This document shows, piece by piece, positions 1 through 8,824 of a stretch of 64,000 nt of DNA (positions are counted from its first letter, which is position 1; each line of letters starts with the position of its first letter). Under the pieces are notes generated by a model. That model did no database searches. It was given only the letters and a program-made list of their open reading frames with translations, and was not told the DNA's origin. The stretch covers positions 186,001-250,000 of the forward strand of contig NZ_JALIGE010000068.1 in NCBI RefSeq assembly GCF_024764835.1. Direction: 5' to 3'. The translations under genes and the position numbers were made by a program. Source of the stretch: Scandinavium hiltneri. Its GTDB lineage: Bacteria; Pseudomonadota; Gammaproteobacteria; Enterobacterales; Enterobacteriaceae.

Positions 1-211
1 CTGCGGTGAGACTGCCTTCCTGGTACTGCTTTTTCCACTTGAACAGCAGACTGGGCTGAATGCCATGCAGACGGGCGACATGGGATACCGACATTCCCGG
101 CGCCATCGACTGCTGAATAATGGCGATCTTTTCCTGAGGCGTTTTACGCCGACGGGCTTCTTGCCCCAACAGTATTCCGGTCATCTCAAAATTAGCGTTA
201 GTGTTAGACAT
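1..211 (-). CDS. IS2-like transposase OrfA (InsC type), partial
   Basis: Start codon at 211 and open to the left edge, giving about 70 residues that begin MSNTNANFEMTG. The part seen holds the helix-turn-helix that binds the IS ends: RRRKTPQEKIAIIQQS, then HVARLHGIQPSLLFKWKKQY, very like IS2 OrfA. In IS2 this small protein is extended by a -1 frameshift into OrfB to make the active DDE transposase; that part lies outside the window. Transcription runs away from the fdhF fragment. Whether the element is intact cannot be told. Confidence 0.85.
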   Translation of the reverse strand, partial: MSNTNANFEMTGILLGQEARRRKTPQEKIAIIQQSMAPGMSVSHVARLHGIQPSLLFKWKKQYQEGSLTA

Positions 212-275
212 ATATCCAAGCCTATCTCTTAAGTTAAGAGACTTCTACTGTCTGGTTTTTCATGGGGCCCACTCA
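1..275 (-). mobile_element. Terminal part of an IS2-like (IS3 family) insertion sequence
   Basis: The first 275 bases read, on the minus strand, as the left end of an IS3-family element of the IS2 subgroup. The tip TGAGTGGGCCCC, followed by CCAGACA and a CTTAA block, resembles the IS2 inverted repeat, and the OrfA gene starts about 60 bp inside it. The element ends near base 275, where fdhF coding sequence begins at once. Only one end is in the window, so the other inverted repeat and the target duplication cannot be checked; AACCG at 276-280 would be the duplicated pentamer if the element behaves like IS2. Confidence 0.85.
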
Positions 276-613
276 AACCGGGCTACGCGCAAATCAATAC
301 CGCTGACGCGGCAAGGCTCGGTATTGAGAACGAAGCGCTGGTGTGGGTGTATTCGCGCAAAGGCAAAATCATTACCCGCGCGCAGGTCAGCTCCCGCCCG
401 AACGTCGGGGCGGTTTACATGACCTATCAGTGGTGGATTGGCGCCTGTAATGAGCTGGTCACGGAAAACCTAAGCCCGATAACCAAAACGCCGGAGTATA
501 AATACTGCGCCGTTCGGGTGGAAAGTATTGCCGACCAGCACAGCGCTGAACAGTACGTTATTGACGAATATAATAAGCTGAAGTCCCGGTTACGTGAGAG
601 TGCCCAAGGCTAA
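276..613 (+). pseudogene. fdhF: fdhF 3' fragment (formate dehydrogenase H), cut by an IS
   Basis: About 112 in-frame codons ending in TAA at 613 match the C-terminal domain of formate dehydrogenase H, including GKIITRAQVS, YMTYQWWIGACNELVTEN and the tail YNKLK. FdhF is the molybdenum selenoprotein of the formate hydrogenlyase complex, which turns formate into CO2 while hydrogenase 3 makes H2. The reading frame runs straight into the end of the IS2-like element near base 275, so the gene is interrupted. The upstream part with the Fe-S cluster and the Sec UGA codon must lie beyond the IS, if it still exists. The visible codons show no further decay, which suggests a recent insertion. Loss should abolish gas from formate by this route. 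Confidence 0.9.
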
Positions 614-641
614 AACGATTAACTTGACGCATTCGAGTGAC

Positions 642-680
642 AAAAAAATAGGCCAGTATCATTACGATACTGGCCTTGTT
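642..680. terminator. Bidirectional terminator between fdhF and the chitinase
   Basis: A perfect 10-bp inverted repeat (651-660 with 666-675, loop ATTAC) is flanked by an A run at 642-648 and a T-rich stretch after 675. It lies between two convergent genes and can end transcription from both. Confidence 0.85.
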
Positions 681-692
681 TCGCCATTTACC

Positions 693-3041
693 TTATTTCA
701 GCATCTCTGGTGTAATAACCATCGACTTAAGCAATTTTGTTGCTTTAGGATCTTTGCTGAACATACAAGTATTGTCTTTCAGGTAGACAGAGACAACATC
801 ACCGGCCACTAAAGAAGATACACTCTTTTGGTTTTTGGTGGTTCTAAACCATTCCATCGCGACGTCAGAGTTTTTCTGTTTGTAGCCGATGCCACCACAG
901 CTACCACCACCCGTCAACGTACCAACGCCTTCATCGTTAATGAAGTAAGCGAGAATGTTTGCGCTATTTTTCAAGGTCACAGGAACATCGACTTCAATTG
1001 TCGCAGCGGTTGCACCTTTAACTGCCGGAACATAGCGCATTTGCAGTATATCATCAGCAGTTGCTAAATTGAGTGACGGTTGAGTCATGTCCAGTTTTTT
1101 GACAACGGTTTTATTGCTGTCATTTTCAACCAGCGAAACTACACTGCCGACCAATAAATTCGCGCGAGGATAAGAGATCTTGACGTTACCAGCACTATCA
1201 TTTTCAACGCTAACATTCGGACATTTAGTCATGACACCTTTATCAATATAACATTCGTCATAACTCCGCACGTCATTTTTCGGTGCATTCGCATATGGCG
1301 CTATTTTTTCAAGATGCAGATAATATTTTTTTGACTGATAAGCTTCTTTGCTCATCTCAATATTAATTGAGTAGGCCGAGAGTTTTTCATCTCCATGCTC
1401 AACAGCGAATGATTTAACGTCATCACCGGTAACCACTGAGGTTTGAAGAATATCACCAACGATCTTACCTAATTCATAGTTTGAGGTATCACCACTGATA
1501 TCCCAGATAATTGCCCCGGCAAAACCTTGCTGGTTGATGTAGTCCACCTTTTCACTGATAGACTGCGGGTCATCATACGTCAGCAGCACTTTAGTCGTCG
1601 GGTTATACATATACGGTACGTGCGATTCGCTGTCCCAGTAGCGGGTATAACCCTGAGCCAGTTTTTCTTTCAGTGTGTACCATGGGTTGGTGCCGGTGAA
1701 CTGGCCGACATCGTCCCATTTTCCTTTCACCGTCGCGCTACCTGGCGCAAACAGACCTGGCAGGCCTGGGATAATCTCAGTCGGTTCAACATTGCCCCAG
1801 CCACGACCATAGAATGGCACACCCATCAGCAGTTTACTCTTCGGCACATGCCAGGTATTGGCATATTCCTGCATCGTCGAGGACACGTTCAGCTTCTGGT
1901 CTGCGTCTTTGCTGTTGGCAAACTGTGGTGCGTTGTGGCCGGTGATAGGGTCAAATGCACCGTGAATGTCATAAGCCATCACGTTCACGCTATCCAGCAA
2001 CGGCGCGGTCACTTCCGGGTTAATATATTGAATATTATTATGGTTCGTGGTGACCGCCGAAGAGAGCTGGTAATATTTGTCGTCTTTCAGACCCTGGGCA
2101 TCAAGCTTACTGCGCAGCAGCTGGATAAGGCTGGTAAACTGATTTTTCTCAGCTTCGGTGTCCGGGTATTCCCAGTCGATATCAATGCCATCAAATTTCC
2201 ATTGCAGCATGTAATCAACCATGCTCTGCGCCAGACGTTCGGTGCCGGCTGCTGTGGCCGTCGCGGCTTCAAATACACCTTCCTGCGAGTTGTCCCAGCC
2301 GCCAATGGAAATCATATATTTCACGCCAGAAGCAGCCATGCGTGTTGCCAGATCTTTCATCAGTTCCGGGGCTTTTTCAGTATCATGCATCACCACGACA
2401 CCATTTTTAATAACCGCAAAACCGTAATTCAAATGGGAAATCAGGCTGGTATTGACTTTAATTGGCGTGAAATTATTGTGCGCATCATACACGCCCCATT
2501 CCGGGAAATATCCCACCACTTTACGCTGACCGGCAACTTTCTGTTTTTGTTCCTGCTGATATGCTTCCGCGGTTTCACCGGTCCATGGGGTAAAGTTAAA
2601 GGTCCCCAGAATATTCTGTTGTAGGTTCGTCGCTTCACCTTTCAGCCATACTGACTCCACACCCGGTTTTTCACCTGGGCCGGCCCACCACTGGTTAGTC
2701 CAGTAATATCCCTGATAACGCACACGGGTACCGGCAGTGCCATAAGTCTGGTTCTCATCCCACGTTGGCGTAGTAAGAACTTGATTGATCTGATTCGCAA
2801 CAATAACTGTCTGGCTGCCTGGAAAGTTATTATTAACACCATAGGTCTCGCCGGTTGACGTGGTTTCAAGCGCCAGCCACGTTTGCCCGTTGTCACTGGA
2901 ACGCATCATGGTATTGCCATTAGTGCCTTCGAGACGGTTAAGGTCGTCATTTGCGGTAATTTGTGCGAAAGCGGTAGAGGATGCGGCACCAGCAGCAATT
3001 ATGCTAAGTCCAATCATCAGGCTGATTGATTTTAATTTCAC
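693..3041 (-). CDS. Secreted GH18 chitinase with N-terminal chitin-binding module
   Basis: A 782-residue endochitinase-like protein. Residues 1-26 form a Sec signal peptide cut after AFA. Residues about 92-133 look like a CBM5/12 chitin-binding module (paired aromatics in YYWTNQWW, then GEKPG). The GH18 barrel spans about 172-535, with the SIGGWD strand near 245 and the DxxDxDxE motif DGIDIDWE; D287, D289 and E291 are the catalytic set, E291 being the proton donor for cleavage of beta-1,4-GlcNAc bonds. The C-terminal 240 residues are beta-rich with a few cysteines and I do not recognise them. The start is GTG at 3041 with AAAGGA eight bases upstream. It stands alone, divergent from acs. E. 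coli K-12 has the nrf genes in this position. The natural substrate (insect or fungal chitin, or host glycans) is not decided by sequence. Confidence 0.9.
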   Translation of the reverse strand: MKLKSISLMIGLSIIAAGAASSTAFAQITANDDLNRLEGTNGNTMMRSSDNGQTWLALETTSTGETYGVNNNFPGSQTVIVANQINQVLTTPTWDENQTYGTAGTRVRYQGYYWTNQWWAGPGEKPGVESVWLKGEATNLQQNILGTFNFTPWTGETAEAYQQEQKQKVAGQRKVVGYFPEWGVYDAHNNFTPIKVNTSLISHLNYGFAVIKNGVVVMHDTEKAPELMKDLATRMAASGVKYMISIGGWDNSQEGVFEAATATAAGTERLAQSMVDYMLQWKFDGIDIDWEYPDTEAEKNQFTSLIQLLRSKLDAQGLKDDKYYQLSSAVTTNHNNIQYINPEVTAPLLDSVNVMAYDIHGAFDPITGHNAPQFANSKDADQKLNVSSTMQEYANTWHVPKSKLLMGVPFYGRGWGNVEPTEIIPGLPGLFAPGSATVKGKWDDVGQFTGTNPWYTLKEKLAQGYTRYWDSESHVPYMYNPTTKVLLTYDDPQSISEKVDYINQQGFAGAIIWDISGDTSNYELGKIVGDILQTSVVTGDDVKSFAVEHGDEKLSAYSINIEMSKEAYQSKKYYLHLEKIAPYANAPKNDVRSYDECYIDKGVMTKCPNVSVENDSAGNVKISYPRANLLVGSVVSLVENDSNKTVVKKLDMTQPSLNLATADDILQMRYVPAVKGATAATIEVDVPVTLKNSANILAYFINDEGVGTLTGGGSCGGIGYKQKNSDVAMEWFRTTKNQKSVSSLVAGDVVSVYLKDNTCMFSKDPKATKLLKSMVITPEMLK

Positions 3042-3560
3042 AATACAAATCCTTTATGTATTTAAGCTATATCGAATAAAATAATCTAGAGGTTAAGCGA
3101 GGGTGATGTTAAACAATAGAAATGGCTTTAGCAATTCAGCGTGGTTATGCCAATATTTTACAGAAACACATAAAGCATATACTTTTAATATATTTAACGA
3201 TTGTTAAGTAAATTATTGTTAGCGGATCCTGCCATTGCATCATAATCAAACCTTAAATCACAGCAAATTTTATTCGCTAGGTGAATGTTTGCAAATAAAA
3301 CACCACTACTGTGAATGATTAATTAAGCGGGGATAAATTTAAAAACAGTCCCTCCGCAGCATGCCAGCAGAACTGGCCAGGATAATATACCCAAAATAAT
3401 TAACATTATACCGTTAATAGCTTATTCAGATGCTTTAAATATTCATTAATTCGCTACCAAATTAATCCGTGATCTGTAACGCAAAAAGTAAAAAAACTGT
3501 TCATCACGCTATAATTAACCTTTTGTTGACATATAGTTAACAAAAAGGAGAGCAAAAGCC
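3042..3560. promoter_or_regulatory. AT-rich divergent control region, chitinase / acs
   Basis: 519 bp without a gene. A TATAAT hexamer at 3510-3515 is a likely acs -10 element, about 46 bp before the start codon, with no good -35. That fits the activator-dependent acs promoter of E. coli, which needs CRP. GTGATCTGTAACGC at 3468-3481 is at best a weak CRP-like half site, and I found no perfect TGTGA-N6-TCACA. AAGGAG at 3546-3551 is the acs ribosome binding site. The half nearer the chitinase is very AT-rich and could bind H-NS; that is inference. Confidence 0.5.
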
Positions 3561-5519
3561 ATGAGCCAAGTCCACAAACACGCTATTCCCGCAAACATTG
3601 CGGAAAATTGCCTGATCAACCCGGAGCAGTATGCAGCGAAGTATCAACAGTCGGTGAGCTCCCCTGACGCCTTTTGGGGCGAGCAGGGAAAAATCCTCGA
3701 CTGGATCAAGCCCTATCAGAAAGTCAAAAATACCTCTTTCGCCCCCGGTAATGTCTCAATCAACTGGTACGAAGACGGTACTCTGAACCTGGCGGCCAAC
3801 TGCCTCGACCGCCATCTTGCCGAGCGCGGTGATCAGACCGCCATCATCTGGGAAGGCGACGACGCCACCCAGAGCAAACACATTTCCTATAAAGAACTGC
3901 ACGCCGACGTATGCCGTTTCGCCAACGTGCTGACCGAACTCGGCATCCAAAAAGGCGATGTGGTGGCGATTTACATGCCGATGGTGCCTGAAGCGGCGGT
4001 GGCGATGCTCGCCTGCGCGCGTATTGGCGCGGTGCATTCGGTCATTTTCGGCGGCTTTTCACCGGAAGCCGTCGCCGGACGCATTATCGATTCCAGTTCG
4101 CGCCTGGTGATCACCGCCGATGAAGGCGTACGCGCGGGCCGTTCCATTCCACTGAAGAAAAACGTTGATGACGCGCTGAGAAATCCTAACGTCAATACCG
4201 TTGAACACGTGGTGGTCCTGAAACGTACCGGCGGGACTATCGCCTGGCAGGAAGGCCGCGACCTGTGGTGGAGTGAACTGACGGAGAAAGCCAGCGACCA
4301 GCATCAGCCGGTTGAAGTCGGCGCGGAAGACCCGCTGTTTATCCTCTACACCTCCGGGTCTACCGGCAAACCAAAAGGTGTGCTGCACACGACCGGCGGC
4401 TATCTGGTGTATGCGGCGACCACCTTTAAATACGTCTTTGATTACCATCAGGGCGATATCTACTGGTGTACCGCCGACGTCGGCTGGGTCACCGGTCACA
4501 GCTATCTGCTGTACGGCCCGCTGGCCTGCGGTGCGACCACGCTAATGTTCGAAGGCGTACCAAACTGGCCGACGCCTGCGCGCATGAGCCAGGTGGTCGA
4601 CAAACACAACGTAAACATTCTCTACACCGCCCCGACCGCTATTCGCGCCCTGATGGCCGAAGGCGATAAGGCCATTCAGGGCACTGACCGCTCTTCCCTG
4701 CGCATTCTCGGTTCCGTGGGCGAGCCTATCAACCCGGAAGCCTGGGAGTGGTACTGGAAGAAAATCGGCAACGAAAAATGTCCGGTGATAGACACCTGGT
4801 GGCAGACCGAAACCGGCGGCTTCATGATCACCCCGCTGCCGGGTGCGACCGAGCTGAAAGCCGGCTCCGCGACGCGTCCGTTCTTCGGTGTGCAGCCCGC
4901 GCTGGTCGATAACGAAGGCAACGTGCTGGAAGGGGCGACCGAAGGCAACCTGGTGATCACTGATTCCTGGCCAGGCCAGGCGCGCACACTGTTTGGCGAT
5001 CACGACAGGTTCGAGCAGACCTACTTCTCGACCTTCAAAAACATGTACTTTAGCGGAGACGGCGCACGTCGTGACGAAGATGGTTACTTCTGGATAACGG
5101 GCCGCGTCGATGACGTGCTGAACGTGTCCGGCCACCGTCTGGGCACCGCAGAGATTGAGTCTGCGCTGGTCTCACACCCGAAAATCGCCGAAGCGGCGGT
5201 GGTCGGCATTCCGCACAGCATTAAGGGCCAGGCGATTTATGCCTACGTCACCCTGAACCACGGCGAAGAACCGAGTGCGGAGCTGTATACCGAAGTGCGG
5301 AACTGGGTGCGCAAAGAGATTGGCCCGCTGGCGACGCCAGACGTGCTGCACTGGACCGATTCGCTGCCGAAAACCCGCTCCGGCAAAATCATGCGCCGCA
5401 TTCTGCGCAAAATTGCCGCCGGAGATACCAGCAACTTGGGTGATACCTCAACGCTTGCCGATCCTGGCGTGGTGGAAAAACTGCTCGAAGAGAAGCAGTC
5501 CATCTCAATGCCTTCATAA
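3561..5519 (+). CDS. acs: Acetyl-CoA synthetase
   Basis: 652 residues, the same length as E. coli Acs. The enzyme joins acetate, ATP and CoA through acetyl-AMP and is the high-affinity route for scavenging acetate. Visible signatures are the ATP/AMP-binding loop YTSGSTGKPKG near residue 263, the WWQTETGG adenylate motif near 413, YFSGDGARRDEDGYFWITGR, and the C-terminal PKTRSGKIMRRIL. K609 in that last motif is the lysine whose acetylation by Pat shuts off the enzyme and which CobB deacetylates. It is the first gene of acs-yjcH-actP, so uptake and activation of acetate are made together. A TATAAT and a good Shine-Dalgarno precede the ATG. Confidence 0.98.
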   Translation: MSQVHKHAIPANIAENCLINPEQYAAKYQQSVSSPDAFWGEQGKILDWIKPYQKVKNTSFAPGNVSINWYEDGTLNLAANCLDRHLAERGDQTAIIWEGDDATQSKHISYKELHADVCRFANVLTELGIQKGDVVAIYMPMVPEAAVAMLACARIGAVHSVIFGGFSPEAVAGRIIDSSSRLVITADEGVRAGRSIPLKKNVDDALRNPNVNTVEHVVVLKRTGGTIAWQEGRDLWWSELTEKASDQHQPVEVGAEDPLFILYTSGSTGKPKGVLHTTGGYLVYAATTFKYVFDYHQGDIYWCTADVGWVTGHSYLLYGPLACGATTLMFEGVPNWPTPARMSQVVDKHNVNILYTAPTAIRALMAEGDKAIQGTDRSSLRILGSVGEPINPEAWEWYWKKIGNEKCPVIDTWWQTETGGFMITPLPGATELKAGSATRPFFGVQPALVDNEGNVLEGATEGNLVITDSWPGQARTLFGDHDRFEQTYFSTFKNMYFSGDGARRDEDGYFWITGRVDDVLNVSGHRLGTAEIESALVSHPKIAEAAVVGIPHSIKGQAIYAYVTLNHGEEPSAELYTEVRNWVRKEIGPLATPDVLHWTDSLPKTRSGKIMRRILRKIAAGDTSNLGDTSTLADPGVVEKLLEEKQSISMPS

Positions 5520-5525
5520 CATTCT

Positions 5526-5552
5526 TGCCCGGTAGCGCTCCGCTAACCGGGC
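5526..5552. repeat. REP-like palindrome after acs
   Basis: GCCCGG and CCGGGC arms surround TAGCGCTCCGCTAA, the layout of an enterobacterial REP (PU) element. It sits in the 115-bp gap between acs and yjcH, where it may stabilise the upstream part of the transcript. Confidence 0.7.
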
Positions 5553-5634
5553 CTGCTCATAATAACAATACCTTACCTTCCCGTTTGAATTTCCTGCTTC
5601 TGAAAGACGACGGGGAACCTCTGGAGACGCGGTG

Positions 5635-5949
5635 ATGAATCAAGATATTTGTCAGCAGATAGAAAACAGTGCGCATTTCAGGGAGCTCGTCGAAAAACGG
5701 CAACGGTTTGCCACCCTCCTGTCGATCATCATGCTGGTGGTCTATGTCGGTTTTATTCTGTTAATTGCTTTCGCGCCCGGCTGGCTCGGTACGCCGCTGC
5801 ATGCGGGCACCAGCGTCACGCGTGGTATTCCCATCGGAATTGGCGTAATCATCATTTCTTTCGTGCTTACCGCCGTGTACGTCTGGCGGGCAAACGGTGA
5901 ATTTGACCGGCTGACGAAGGCCGTTCTGCATGAGGTGAAGGCGCCATGA
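5635..5949 (+). CDS. yjcH: DUF485 inner-membrane protein YjcH
   Basis: 104 residues, near identical to E. coli YjcH (HFRELVEKRQRFA, IAFAPGWLGTPL, TSVTRGIPIGIG). It has two membrane segments, about residues 22-44 and 62-85. Its role is unknown, but it is nearly always encoded between acs and the acetate permease actP and is thought to assist the permease. The ATG at 5635 is preferred to the GTG at 5632 because it matches the E. coli start. Its end overlaps actP by 4 bp, so the two are probably translationally coupled. Confidence 0.93.
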   Translation: MNQDICQQIENSAHFRELVEKRQRFATLLSIIMLVVYVGFILLIAFAPGWLGTPLHAGTSVTRGIPIGIGVIIISFVLTAVYVWRANGEFDRLTKAVLHEVKAP

Positions 5950-7595
5950 AAAAACGACTGACGGCGCTGGCCACCTTGCTGCCGCTGGCGGCGAACGCTG
6001 CCGATTCCATTAGCGGTGAAGTGCAGCGCCAGCCGACCAACTGGCAGGCGATCATCATGTTCCTGATTTTTGTGCTGCTGACGCTGTACATCACCTGGTG
6101 GGCCTCTAAACGGGTCCGCTCGCGCAACGATTACTACACCGCGGGCGGCAATATCACCGGTTTCCAGAACGGCCTGGCAATTGCCGGAGACTTTATGTCT
6201 GCGGCGTCATTCCTCGGTATTTCCGCGCTGGTGTACACCTCCGGCTACGACGGCCTAATTTACTCTCTCGGCTTCCTCGTCGGCTGGCCGATTATCCTGT
6301 TCCTGATAGCCGAACGCCTGCGTAACCTCGGGCGCTTCACCTTCGCCGACGTGGCGTCGTATCGCCTGAAACAAGGGCCGATTCGTATTCTGTCTGCCTG
6401 CGGATCGCTGGTCGTCGTGGCGCTGTATCTGATTGCACAGATGGTCGGTGCCGGGAAGCTCATCGAACTGCTGTTCGGCCTGAACTACCACGTCGCCGTG
6501 GTGCTGGTCGGCGTGCTGATGGTGATGTACGTCCTGTTCGGTGGCATGCTGGCGACCACCTGGGTGCAAATCATCAAAGCGGTGCTGCTGCTGTTTGGCG
6601 CCAGCTTTATGGCATTTATGGTCATGAAGCACGTGGGCTTCAGCTTCAATAACCTGTTTACCCAGGCGATGGCGGTTCACCCGAAAGGCGCGGCGATCAT
6701 GAGTCCGGGCGGACTGGTTAAAGACCCGATTTCTGCACTGTCGTTAGGGTTGGGCCTGATGTTCGGCACCGCCGGTCTGCCGCACATTCTGATGCGTTTC
6801 TTCACCGTCAGCGATGCACGTGAAGCGCGTAAAAGCGTGCTCTACGCCACCGGATTTATGGGTTACTTCTACATTCTGACCTTCATCATCGGCTTTGGCG
6901 CGATCATGCTGGTCGGGGCGAACCCGGCGTTTAAAGACGCGGCGGGCCAGTTGATTGGCGGTAACAATATGGCGGCGGTGCATCTGGCCGATGCGGTAGG
7001 CGGCAACCTGTTCCTCGGCTTCATTTCAGCCGTGGCGTTCGCCACTATTCTGGCGGTCGTTGCGGGTCTGACGCTGGCAGGCGCTTCGGCGGTGTCGCAT
7101 GACCTTTATGCCAACGTGTTCCGCAAAGGCGCGTCCGAACGTGATGAACTGCGGGTGTCGAAAATCACCGTGCTGATTTTGGGCGTGGTGGCGATTCTGC
7201 TGGGGATTTTGTTCGAGAAGCAGAACATCGCCTTCATGGTCGGCCTGGCGTTCTCGATTGCCGCGAGCTGCAACTTCCCGATAATCCTGCTCTCGATGTA
7301 CTGGTCGAAACTGACCACGCGTGGGGCGATGGTTGGCGGCTGGTTGGGTCTGCTGACGGCGATTGTGCTGATGGTTCTCGGCCCGACAATTTGGGTGCAG
7401 ATCCTCGGCCACGAAAAAGCCATCTTCCCGTATGAATACCCGGCGCTGTTTTCCATCGCGGTGGCGTTTATCGGGATTTGGGTGTTCTCCGCCACGGACA
7501 ACTCCGAAGCCGGAATGCGCGAACGCGAGCAGTTCCGCGCGCAGTTTATTCGTTCTCAAACCGGGATTGGCATCGACCAGGGCCGGGCGCACTAA
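5946..7595 (+). CDS. actP: Acetate / glycolate : cation symporter ActP
   Basis: 549 residues of the sodium:solute symporter family, with about 13 membrane segments. The N-terminal stretch to about residue 20 looks like a cleaved signal, as in E. coli ActP. Family marks include NDYYTAGGNITGFQNGLAIAGDFMSAASFLG in TM2-3 (NDYY at about 62-65) and the later AGASAVSHDLYANVFRKG. It brings acetate, and also glycolate, into the cell at micromolar levels, which Acs then activates. It is the third gene of acs-yjcH-actP and starts inside the end of yjcH. Confidence 0.97.
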   Translation: MKKRLTALATLLPLAANAADSISGEVQRQPTNWQAIIMFLIFVLLTLYITWWASKRVRSRNDYYTAGGNITGFQNGLAIAGDFMSAASFLGISALVYTSGYDGLIYSLGFLVGWPIILFLIAERLRNLGRFTFADVASYRLKQGPIRILSACGSLVVVALYLIAQMVGAGKLIELLFGLNYHVAVVLVGVLMVMYVLFGGMLATTWVQIIKAVLLLFGASFMAFMVMKHVGFSFNNLFTQAMAVHPKGAAIMSPGGLVKDPISALSLGLGLMFGTAGLPHILMRFFTVSDAREARKSVLYATGFMGYFYILTFIIGFGAIMLVGANPAFKDAAGQLIGGNNMAAVHLADAVGGNLFLGFISAVAFATILAVVAGLTLAGASAVSHDLYANVFRKGASERDELRVSKITVLILGVVAILLGILFEKQNIAFMVGLAFSIAASCNFPIILLSMYWSKLTTRGAMVGGWLGLLTAIVLMVLGPTIWVQILGHEKAIFPYEYPALFSIAVAFIGIWVFSATDNSEAGMREREQFRAQFIRSQTGIGIDQGRAH

Positions 7596-7629
7596 GCGCG
7601 TTATCCCCGGTCTTGCGGCCGGGGATTTC

Positions 7630-8319
7630 TCAGAACATCGCCCATGCAACTAGCGGCGCACACAGGACCATCGTGACGCCGGAGAGCATCATCACCAGAC
7701 TGGCAATCACCCCTTCCTGCGGACCAAGTTCGTAGGAACGCGCAGTGCCTGCTCCGTGTGAGGCGGCACCAAAGCCTGCGCCTTTCGCCATGCCTTCCCG
7801 AATGGCGAGACGCAAAAACAGCATGTCGCCTACCGCCATGCCAAACACACCGGTAATCACCACGAACAGCGCCACCAGCTCCGGCTGTCCGCCGAGCGGT
7901 TTCGCAGCAGCAAGCGCAAACGGCGTGGTAATTGAACGCACCGCCAGGCTGCGCTGAATTTCATCCGACAACGTAAACAGACGAGCCAGCCAGACCGAGC
8001 TGCACACCGCCACTACGTTCGCCGTCACAACGCCCGCGCTGAGGGACATCCAGTGGCGTTTGATCACCGCCAGATTGTCATACACCGGCACCGCAAAGGC
8101 GATGGTCGCCGGGCCGAGCAGCCACAGCAGCCAGTGCGCTTCGCCCATGTAATTCTGATAAGAGATGTGGCCGAATACCAGGATCAGCACCAGCAACAGC
8201 GGGGTGAACACCAGCGGCATCAGCGGCAGTTTGCGAAAGCGGCGATACAGGCGTTTGTTGGCGTAATAGAGTCCGAGGGTAACCGCCAGGCATAGCAGGC
8301 TCAGCGCAAGACTATTCAC
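7630..8319 (-). CDS. LrgB/CidB-family membrane protein
   Basis: 229 residues with about seven membrane segments. It is typical of the LrgB/CidB/YohK family, with the signatures SITTPFALAAAKPLGG and AASHGAGTARSYELG. Members work with a CidA/LrgA partner. The pair was first seen as holin/antiholin-like control of murein hydrolases in Staphylococcus and has since been linked to overflow metabolites such as pyruvate and acetate. Here the GTG start at 8319 overlaps the end of the cidA-like gene by 8 bp, so the two form one operon. Its place beside the acetate operon and a LysR regulator fits a link with carboxylate metabolism; that is inference. Confidence 0.9.
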   Translation of the reverse strand: MNSLALSLLCLAVTLGLYYANKRLYRRFRKLPLMPLVFTPLLLVLILVFGHISYQNYMGEAHWLLWLLGPATIAFAVPVYDNLAVIKRHWMSLSAGVVTANVVAVCSSVWLARLFTLSDEIQRSLAVRSITTPFALAAAKPLGGQPELVALFVVITGVFGMAVGDMLFLRLAIREGMAKGAGFGAASHGAGTARSYELGPQEGVIASLVMMLSGVTMVLCAPLVAWAMF

Positions 8320-8722
8320 GATTCATCCTGCTTAGCTCGTAGCGATACACTTTATCGACCACCCAGGCGGTCGCGCCCAGCACCATTATTGTACTCAGCG
8401 CAATCACCAGAAAAATGCGCCAGCCATCTACCCTCAACAACTGGGCATAATTAACCACCGCCACCACCGCAGGCACGAAGAACAGCAGCATCTCCGCCAG
8501 CAGCCAGCGCGAACCGGCGCGTACCCAGTTGAGCGGTAAGATGCGGCACACAATCAGCCCCAGCATTAACACCATACCGACCAGATTCGCAGGCAGCGGA
8601 AGATGGCCCCACACGACCAGATGTTCCGCCAGCACAAACAACCCGGCGTACAACACCACCTGCACCGGGACCTGAAGATGGTGCAGAACTGCAGGCGTTA
8701 CGCGCCCTAAGGCCACAGCCAT
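8312..8722 (-). CDS. CidA/LrgA-family membrane protein
   Basis: 136 residues with four membrane segments. The motifs LPLPANLVGMVLMLGLI and SRWLLAEMLLFFVPAVVAVVNY belong to the CidA/LrgA (YohJ) holin-like family. It is the first gene of a two-gene operon with the LrgB-type protein and is divergent from the LysR regulator at 8825. AGGAA stands eight bases before the ATG. The E. coli paralogue pair is yohJ-yohK; at this locus E. coli has yjcF instead. Confidence 0.88.
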   Translation of the reverse strand: MAVALGRVTPAVLHHLQVPVQVVLYAGLFVLAEHLVVWGHLPLPANLVGMVLMLGLIVCRILPLNWVRAGSRWLLAEMLLFFVPAVVAVVNYAQLLRVDGWRIFLVIALSTIMVLGATAWVVDKVYRYELSRMNRE

Positions 8723-8783
8723 GAAAGAAATTCCTGAAAAATATGAAGGTGCTCAGTATAGAGAGCCGTCGACTGCGACTGAA

Positions 8784-8798
8784 ATGAATTAAAATCAT
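8784..8798. promoter_or_regulatory. Candidate LysR-type operator
   Basis: ATGAATTAAAATCAT is an imperfect dyad with T-N11-A spacing in the 102-bp gap between the cidA-like gene and its divergent LysR regulator. This is the usual place and form of a LysR binding site. No binding data; inference from form and position. Confidence 0.4.
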
Positions 8799-8824
8799 TG
8801 AAGGTATAGTTTCGAGGAATAATC

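Noticed and set aside
1527..2624. 365-codon open frame opposite the chitinase
   Set aside because: No start signal or family likeness, and the GH18 domain on the other strand explains the codon pattern.
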